From: an uncultured Eubacteriales bacterium
GTDB lineage: Bacteria; Bacillota; Clostridia; Oscillospirales; Acutalibacteraceae
Direction: 5' to 3'
NCBI GenBank assembly: GCA_934561055.1
Contig: CAKTFN010000021.1
Location: 1-18,441, forward strand
DNA length: 18,441 nt
Shown here: piece after piece, positions 14,182 to 18,441 of the stretch
How the letters are laid out: every line of letters starts with the position of its first letter
Numbering within the stretch: the stretch's first letter is position 1
Notes under the pieces: generated by a model
What the model saw: the letters and a program-made list of their open reading frames with translations, nothing else
Told to the model about the DNA's origin: nothing
Database searches by the model: none
Translations under genes and position numbers: made by a program

Positions 14182-14710
14182 CGAAATCATGGCAAAAGCC
14201 TTGTCCGAGCTTGACGACGACCTTGTTGAAGAGGCGTCTGAGTTTTCTTCAAGGAAAACTAAAAAAAGAGGTGCGGTCAAAGGTATTCTTGCTTTTGCGG
14301 CGTGCCTTGCCGTTACGGCGGCTTTCTCGTTTTCGTTTTTCTTCGGCGAAAAGGTTGAAGTTGGCTTTGAAGGAAAACCGCTTTCAGATTTTCCCGTTGC
14401 GGTTTCCGATTCCGGAGACGAAATGCCGTTTATCCTTCGGATAAACGCCTACGAAATTGAAATTCCGCTTGAAATTGACGGAAAGGGAAAAACAAAGCTG
14501 AAAGCCCTTGACGGAAAGCTCTTTTTGAGCGACTTCGATGAAGGCGAAACCGAAATTGAGCTTTCGGGCGTTTTTTCGGTCAGCTGGGTCGTTCAATATC
14601 CCGACGAGGAAAAGGAATATACCCTCAAGGTCGGAAAAAACACGGTTCTTACGCTTTCGTTTGACGAAACGTTGAATAAATGGACAATACTTAAAACAAC
14701 ACGGAGGTAA
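14174..14710 (+). CDS. Single-pass membrane anti-sigma-like protein
   Basis: This 178-residue protein has a cytoplasmic N-terminus containing the ALSELDDDLVEEA motif seen in many clostridial ECF partners. One transmembrane helix follows (about 35-57), then a predicted all-beta extracytoplasmic domain to the C-terminus. It probably binds the sigma factor and senses an envelope signal. The start at 14174 is chosen because AAGGAGGG lies about 7 bases upstream. It overlaps the sigma stop. There is no zinc-finger HxxxCxxC anti-sigma motif, so assignment rests on context, topology and the N-terminal motif. Confidence 0.72.
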   Translation: MNNEIMAKALSELDDDLVEEASEFSSRKTKKRGAVKGILAFAACLAVTAAFSFSFFFGEKVEVGFEGKPLSDFPVAVSDSGDEMPFILRINAYEIEIPLEIDGKGKTKLKALDGKLFLSDFDEGETEIELSGVFSVSWVVQYPDEEKEYTLKVGKNTVLTLSFDETLNKWTILKTTRR

Positions 14711-14716
14711 CCAACC

Positions 14717-15280
14717 ATGAAAAAAACATTATCCATTCTTCTTGCGGCTCTTCTTATGTTCTCGCTCATTGCCTGCTCAAATTCCGGCGGAGAAACCGGA
14801 AAAGAGTCGCTTGAACCCGTTGACGTTCTCAAAACCGTTTGGTCAAAATTCACCGACAATGAAAAGTTTGAAATCACCGGCGGAGACTCCTCGGAAGCAA
14901 ACATGAAGACGAACGAAGCCGGAATTTTTGACGTTTCAAAGGCCGAAGAGCTTGACTCAACCCTCGGCTATCCGGAAAAGAGCGTTGACAAAATCGATGC
15001 AGCCGCTTCGATTATTCATATGCTCAACGCAAACACCTTCACCTGCGGTGCATACAGAGTTAAAAACGCAGACGACGTTGAGACCGTTGCAAAGCTCCTC
15101 AAGGAAAATATTCTTGACAGACGTTGGATGTGCGGCTTCCCGGAAGAAGTTGTAATCATAAGCGTTGACAATATTGTAATTTCTCTCTTCGGTGCAACCG
15201 AGCTTATCGAAAGCTTCAAGACGCACCTTCAGGAAAGCTATTCCTCGGCAAAAATCATCAGCGAAGATCCTATCGCATAA
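14717..15280 (+). CDS. DUF4358-like lipoprotein
   Basis: This 187-residue protein has a lipoprotein signal peptide (KKTLSILLAALLMFSLIAC, lipobox LIAC with lipidated C20) and a Ser/Gly linker. The globular domain ends with a stretch (about 108-170) resembling DUF4358: FTCGAYRVKNADDVETVAK, then ILDRRWMCGFPEEVVI and a short VDNIVISLFG strand. DUF4358 genes are often seen beside MBOAT acyltransferase and DHHW genes, as here. It likely acts at the outer face of the membrane in the same polysaccharide-modification system. The Shine-Dalgarno (CGGAGG) is formed by the last codons of the upstream gene. Confidence 0.7.
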   Translation: MKKTLSILLAALLMFSLIACSNSGGETGKESLEPVDVLKTVWSKFTDNEKFEITGGDSSEANMKTNEAGIFDVSKAEELDSTLGYPEKSVDKIDAAASIIHMLNANTFTCGAYRVKNADDVETVAKLLKENILDRRWMCGFPEEVVIISVDNIVISLFGATELIESFKTHLQESYSSAKIISEDPIA

Positions 15281-15301
15281 CCGAAAAGGGAGAAAAACGA
15301 T

Positions 15302-16702
15302 ATGCTGTTTTCAAGTATACCATTCCTTTTCTTCTTCCTGCCGCTCACCGTTGCGGTGTATTTTGCGGCGCCGAAGAAGCTTAAAAACAGTGCTTTGCTT
15401 TTGTTCAGCCTTGTCTTTTACGGCTGGGGCGAACCGAAATATCTTCTTCTGATGCTCTTTTCAATCACTCAGGGCTATGTTTTCGGACTTTTGATTGAAA
15501 AATATCGTGAAAAAGGGCGGTCAAAAATATTTTTGACCGCTTCGGTTTTAATAAGCCTTCTTCTTTTGGGCTATTGCAAATACGCTGACTTTTTCATTGG
15601 CAGTTTCAATTCCGTCACAGGACTTTCGGTGAAGCTTTTGAATGTTGCTTTGCCAATCGGAATCAGTTTTTATACCTTTCAGATTTTGAGCTACGTCATT
15701 GACGTATACCGAAGAGACGTTCCGGCGCAGAAGAATTATATCAATCTTGCGCTGTATATTTCGATGTTTCCTCAGCTCATTGCCGGGCCTATAGTTCGCT
15801 ATTGCGACATTGCGCCCCAACTTGAAAAAAGGACGCATAGCCTTGAAAACGCCGCTTCGGGAATTGAGCGTTTTACGGTCGGACTTTCAAAAAAGATTTT
15901 GATTGCAAACGTTCTTGCACAGCTTGTTTCGGCGTTTAAAGAGTCAGGCGAAAAGTCGGTTCTCTTCTTTTGGCTTTACGCAATTGCCTGTATGCTTCAG
16001 ATCTATTTCGACTTTTCCGGTTACAGCGACATGGCAATAGGACTCGGAAAAATTTTCGGTTTTCATTTTTCGGAAAACTTCAATTATCCGTATATCTCCG
16101 CAAGCATTACGGAGTTTTGGCGCAGATGGCATATTTCGCTCGGAACGTGGTTCAGAGACTATCTTTATATTCCGCTCGGCGGAAACCGTGTGAGCAAGCC
16201 GAGACTTTTCTTCAATATTTTTGTTGTTTGGCTCGCAACCGGAATTTGGCACGGAGCGGCATGGAACTTTGTTCTTTGGGGCTTGATGTATGCCGTTCTT
16301 CTTGTTCTTGAAAAGTTCATTCTTCTCAAGGGACTTGAAAAGCTCAAGGTTTTAAGCCGTATTTATACGCTTTTGTTTGTTCTTCTCGGCTTTGTGATTT
16401 TTGACGCCGAAAGCGTTAAAGCCGCTTTTGAAACAATCAAGGCCATGTTTGGCTTTGGCGGAATTCCGTTTTCTACTGGCGAAACGCTCTATTATCTCAA
16501 AAGCTTTGCGGTTCTTCTCGTTCTTGCCGTTATCGGTTCAACGCCGCTCGTCAAAAATCTTTTTGAACGTTTCAAAAAGATTGGCGGCGCAGAAAAGGTT
16601 CTTTCGGTTTTGCAGCCGCTCGGCGTTGTTGTTCTGCTTGCCGTTTGCACGGCATATCTTGTTGACGGCTCATTCAATCCGTTTTTGTATTTCAGATTTT
16701 AG
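15302..16702 (+). CDS. MBOAT-family O-acyltransferase (AlgI/DltB/PatA-like)
   Basis: This 466-residue polytopic membrane protein transfers acyl, usually acetyl, groups across the membrane to an extracellular polymer. Family signatures are FYGWGEP near 39, ISFYTFQILSYVIDVYRR (121-138), FPQLIAGPIVRY (156-167), FDFSGYSDMAIGLG (236-249), EFWRRWHISLGTWFRDY (271-287) and IWHGAAWNF with the catalytic-type H317. Length is normal for AlgI-type enzymes. It lies 21 bases after the lipoprotein and 11 before the DHHW protein. Target polymer (exopolysaccharide, teichoic acid or peptidoglycan) cannot be told. Absence of dltA/dltC argues against D-alanylation. Confidence 0.9.
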   Translation: MLFSSIPFLFFFLPLTVAVYFAAPKKLKNSALLLFSLVFYGWGEPKYLLLMLFSITQGYVFGLLIEKYREKGRSKIFLTASVLISLLLLGYCKYADFFIGSFNSVTGLSVKLLNVALPIGISFYTFQILSYVIDVYRRDVPAQKNYINLALYISMFPQLIAGPIVRYCDIAPQLEKRTHSLENAASGIERFTVGLSKKILIANVLAQLVSAFKESGEKSVLFFWLYAIACMLQIYFDFSGYSDMAIGLGKIFGFHFSENFNYPYISASITEFWRRWHISLGTWFRDYLYIPLGGNRVSKPRLFFNIFVVWLATGIWHGAAWNFVLWGLMYAVLLVLEKFILLKGLEKLKVLSRIYTLLFVLLGFVIFDAESVKAAFETIKAMFGFGGIPFSTGETLYYLKSFAVLLVLAVIGSTPLVKNLFERFKKIGGAEKVLSVLQPLGVVVLLAVCTAYLVDGSFNPFLYFRF

Positions 16703-16713
16703 GAGGTGCCGCA

Positions 16714-17808
16714 GTGAAAAATAAGAAAAATATTTTTGTTGTTGTTGCGGCGGCGGTGTTCATGTTTGGCTTTTCCGTTTTCGGAATAATCGCTTCAGAC
16801 AAGGAAATTTCCGTAAGTGAACGCCGGCCTCTCGCAAAATTTCCTCAGATAAGTGCGGAAAAAATTTTTGACGGAAGCTTTGCCGGTAATTTTGAAAAGT
16901 ATTCGCTTGACCAATTCCCTTTGCGTGACGGATTCAGAACGCTGAAGGCTTTCACTTCAAAGAATATTTTGAGACAAAAGGACAACAACGGTCTTTACTA
17001 TGCTGACGGATACCTTTCAAAGCTCGATTTCCCCGAGAATCTCGATTCGGTCAAAAGGGCAACGAACAGGTTCAACGAAATAATAAAAGAATATGCGGAC
17101 AAAAACGCAAGGGTCTTTTTTTCCGTGATACCGGACAAAAATTATTTTCTTGCCGAAAAGAACGGCTACCCGGCGATGGATTACGAAAAGCTGATTTCAT
17201 TCGCAAAAGATTCGATGAAAACGTCGGAATACATCGACATCATCGACCTTCTTGAAATTTCGGATTATTATAAAACCGACTCCCATTGGAGACAGGAATG
17301 CATAACCGACGTTGCGAAGCGTATTGCCGAAAAAACGGGAACCGTTCTCAACGAAAAGTACACCGTAAAGAAGCTCGGAAACAACTTTTTCGGTGTTTAT
17401 GCCGGACAGTCGGCTCTTCCCGTTCCTTCGGAAAGCATCGTCTGCCTTGAAACCGATGAAACCAAAAAAAGCACCGTATACGACGCCGAAACAAACGGAT
17501 TCATCCCGGTTTATAACCTTGAAAAGCTCAAGGAGCCCGACCAATATGAAACGTTTTTATCCGGTTCAAAGTCGCTTTTAAAAATCAAGAACCCGAACGG
17601 TCCGAAGGGAAAAAAGCTTGTTGTTTTTCGAGACTCTTTTTCAAGCAGCCTTGCGCCGCTTCTGATTTCGGGATACAGCGAGCTAACCCTTGTTGACATC
17701 AGATATATTTCACCGAAGCTTTTGAAGAACTTCGTTGATTTTTCGGGCTGCGACATTCTTTTCCTTTACAGCACGGGAATTTTGAATAACTCCGTAACAA
17801 TTAAATAA
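16714..17808 (+). CDS. DHHW / AlgX-AlgJ-like protein (polysaccharide O-acetylation partner)
   Basis: This 364-residue protein has an N-terminal membrane anchor or signal (residues 5-27) and an extracytoplasmic SGNH-like domain. Visible elements are SERRPLAKFP after the anchor, YSLDQFPLRDGFR, a glycine-rich NNGLYYADGYL strand, the KTDSHW motif (D189, H191, W192, the DxHW of AlgX/AlgJ) and VVFRDSFSSSL with candidate catalytic S308. Such proteins take the acyl group delivered by an MBOAT partner and attach it to polysaccharide. GTG at 16714 is the start, preceded by a full AGGAGGTG. It ends the ECF operon and is followed by a terminator. Confidence 0.82.
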   Translation: MKNKKNIFVVVAAAVFMFGFSVFGIIASDKEISVSERRPLAKFPQISAEKIFDGSFAGNFEKYSLDQFPLRDGFRTLKAFTSKNILRQKDNNGLYYADGYLSKLDFPENLDSVKRATNRFNEIIKEYADKNARVFFSVIPDKNYFLAEKNGYPAMDYEKLISFAKDSMKTSEYIDIIDLLEISDYYKTDSHWRQECITDVAKRIAEKTGTVLNEKYTVKKLGNNFFGVYAGQSALPVPSESIVCLETDETKKSTVYDAETNGFIPVYNLEKLKEPDQYETFLSGSKSLLKIKNPNGPKGKKLVVFRDSFSSSLAPLLISGYSELTLVDIRYISPKLLKNFVDFSGCDILFLYSTGILNNSVTIK

Positions 17809-17835
17809 ACGTTCGCCGATATTTTTTCGGACATA

Positions 17836-17874
17836 AAAAGGGGACTGTGACGATTGATGTCACAGTCCCCTTTT
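17836..17874. terminator. Bidirectional intrinsic terminator between convergent genes
   Basis: The 16-bp perfect stem AAAAGGGGACTGTGAC (17836-17851) pairs with its complement at 17859-17874 around a 7-base loop. It has an A-run on one side and a T-run on the other, so it can serve both the + strand ECF operon and the minus-strand gene ending at 17896. Confidence 0.88.
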
Positions 17875-17895
17875 GATATTGAATTCAAAACCCGA

Positions 17896-18441
17896 TCAGG
17901 TCAAATCCTTGATTTCTCCGAACCAGTATTTCATATCATCACAGCAAGCGAATCTCTTATGGAAAATCTTTGAGAAGATTGTGTAAATGAGTCTGATGAT
18001 TTTTGAGAAGAGGTTGCCCTTGTGGCAGATGCAGTTGCACTTCTTTGCAACAGCTGCGCCGCAGATATCACAAGTGCCGTCACCGTTTGAATCGGTGTGA
18101 CCCTTTGCGGGGATAACTTCCTGAGCGGTGAGGGTGTTTCCGCAAACGTCGCAGTATGCACCGTCGGTGAGACCGTCTTCAGTGCATGTTGCGGCTTTTC
18201 CCGAAAGAACAACAACGTGATGTTCGGCGAGCGGAAGGGATCTCTTTTGAACTTCACCGCAACGTGAGCAGGAGCGTTCTTCTTCGCCGTTTACCGTGCA
18301 GGTTGAATCTTTTGTCTTTACCCATTCGCCGAAGCTGTGGCCGAGAGCGGCAACTTCTTCTTGTGCAACGAGGATTTCACCGCAAACGGAGCACTTCTTT
18401 CCTTCGGTGAGACCGGTTGTTGTGCAAGTCGGAGCAACAGC
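17896..18441 (-). CDS. Cysteine-repeat surface protein, C-terminal 181 residues (start outside window)
   Basis: Reading the minus strand from the right edge gives 181 codons with no stop before TGA (complement of 17896-17898). The protein shows tandem units of about 40 residues starting T-C-T (C6, C48, C86 of the fragment), each with a CxxCG pair and a closing GH or EH. Examples are GKKCSVCGEILVAQEE, ERSCSRCGEV and GAYCDVCGNTLTAQEV, then GHTDSNGDGTCDICGA. The tail is KKCNCICHKGNLFSK followed by an amphipathic, aromatic helix and ends CCDDMKYWFGEIKDLT. Repeats of this kind, with a CxCxCH tail, occur near the C-termini of clostridial secreted proteins and look like small metal-binding knuckles. 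Function and N-terminal domains are unknown. Confidence 0.75.
   Translation of the reverse strand, partial: AVAPTCTTTGLTEGKKCSVCGEILVAQEEVAALGHSFGEWVKTKDSTCTVNGEEERSCSRCGEVQKRSLPLAEHHVVVLSGKAATCTEDGLTDGAYCDVCGNTLTAQEVIPAKGHTDSNGDGTCDICGAAVAKKCNCICHKGNLFSKIIRLIYTIFSKIFHKRFACCDDMKYWFGEIKDLT

Noticed and set aside
17628..17650. Arg in place of Gly before the DSF motif of the DHHW protein as a sign of inactivation
   Set aside because: In AlgX/DHHW-type proteins the residue before DSF varies, and the Ser and the DxHW motif are intact.
1..18441. Search for tRNA or rRNA genes, CRISPR arrays, insertion sequences and attachment sites
   Set aside because: No cloverleaf, regular repeat-spacer array, transposase or integrase sequence was recognised on either strand.

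Overview
The window looks like the chromosome of an anaerobic, fermentative low-to-mid GC Firmicute of class Clostridia, probably a gut Oscillospiraceae/Ruminococcaceae-type organism. The reasons are Gram-positive Shine-Dalgarno sites before almost every gene, a strictly anaerobic Fe-S and flavin gene set, an ECF sigma/anti-sigma pair of clostridial style, and cysteine-repeat surface-protein fragments at the right edge. The taxonomic call is inference; there is no rRNA in the window.

Layout. (1) 1-731: the 3' end of a surface-type protein gene, a promoter overlapped by a perfect 16-bp palindrome, a 28-codon gene for an amphipathic peptide, and an intrinsic terminator. (2) 829-13487: one long + strand run of 14 genes, from an extended -10 promoter to a strong terminator. 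In order they encode a thioredoxin-fold [2Fe-2S] ferredoxin, a monomeric [FeFe] hydrogenase resembling group B, HdrB, HdrC, HdrA, FlxD/MvhD, two multi-[4Fe-4S] proteins (FlxC-like and FlxB-like), FlxA (FAD/NAD(P)H), an Fe-S subunit and a flavoprotein of fumarate-reductase type, both subunits of a class I fumarase, and a small SemiSWEET-like membrane protein. Many neighbours overlap or lie within 20 bases. (3) 13558-17874: a second + strand operon behind an ECF-type promoter, with ECF sigma factor, membrane anti-sigma-like protein, DUF4358-like lipoprotein, MBOAT O-acyltransferase and DHHW/AlgX-like protein. (4) 17896-18441: the C-terminal part of a minus-strand cysteine-repeat surface protein whose start lies beyond the window.

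How the genes may work together. Fumarase turns malate into fumarate, and the soluble flavoprotein/Fe-S pair reduces fumarate to succinate. No membrane anchor is present, so electrons must come from a soluble partner. The adjacent FlxABCD-HdrABC genes encode a known type of NADH-oxidising, flavin-based electron-bifurcating module. I infer that NADH electrons enter at FlxA and split at the HdrA FAD. One stream would go through HdrC/HdrB to fumarate and the other to ferredoxin, and the hydrogenase in the same operon could then release reduced ferredoxin as H2. Clostridia do not use the methanogen CoM-CoB heterodisulfide, which leaves HdrB free for this role. This proposed bifurcating NADH:fumarate/ferredoxin system is the main point of interest.
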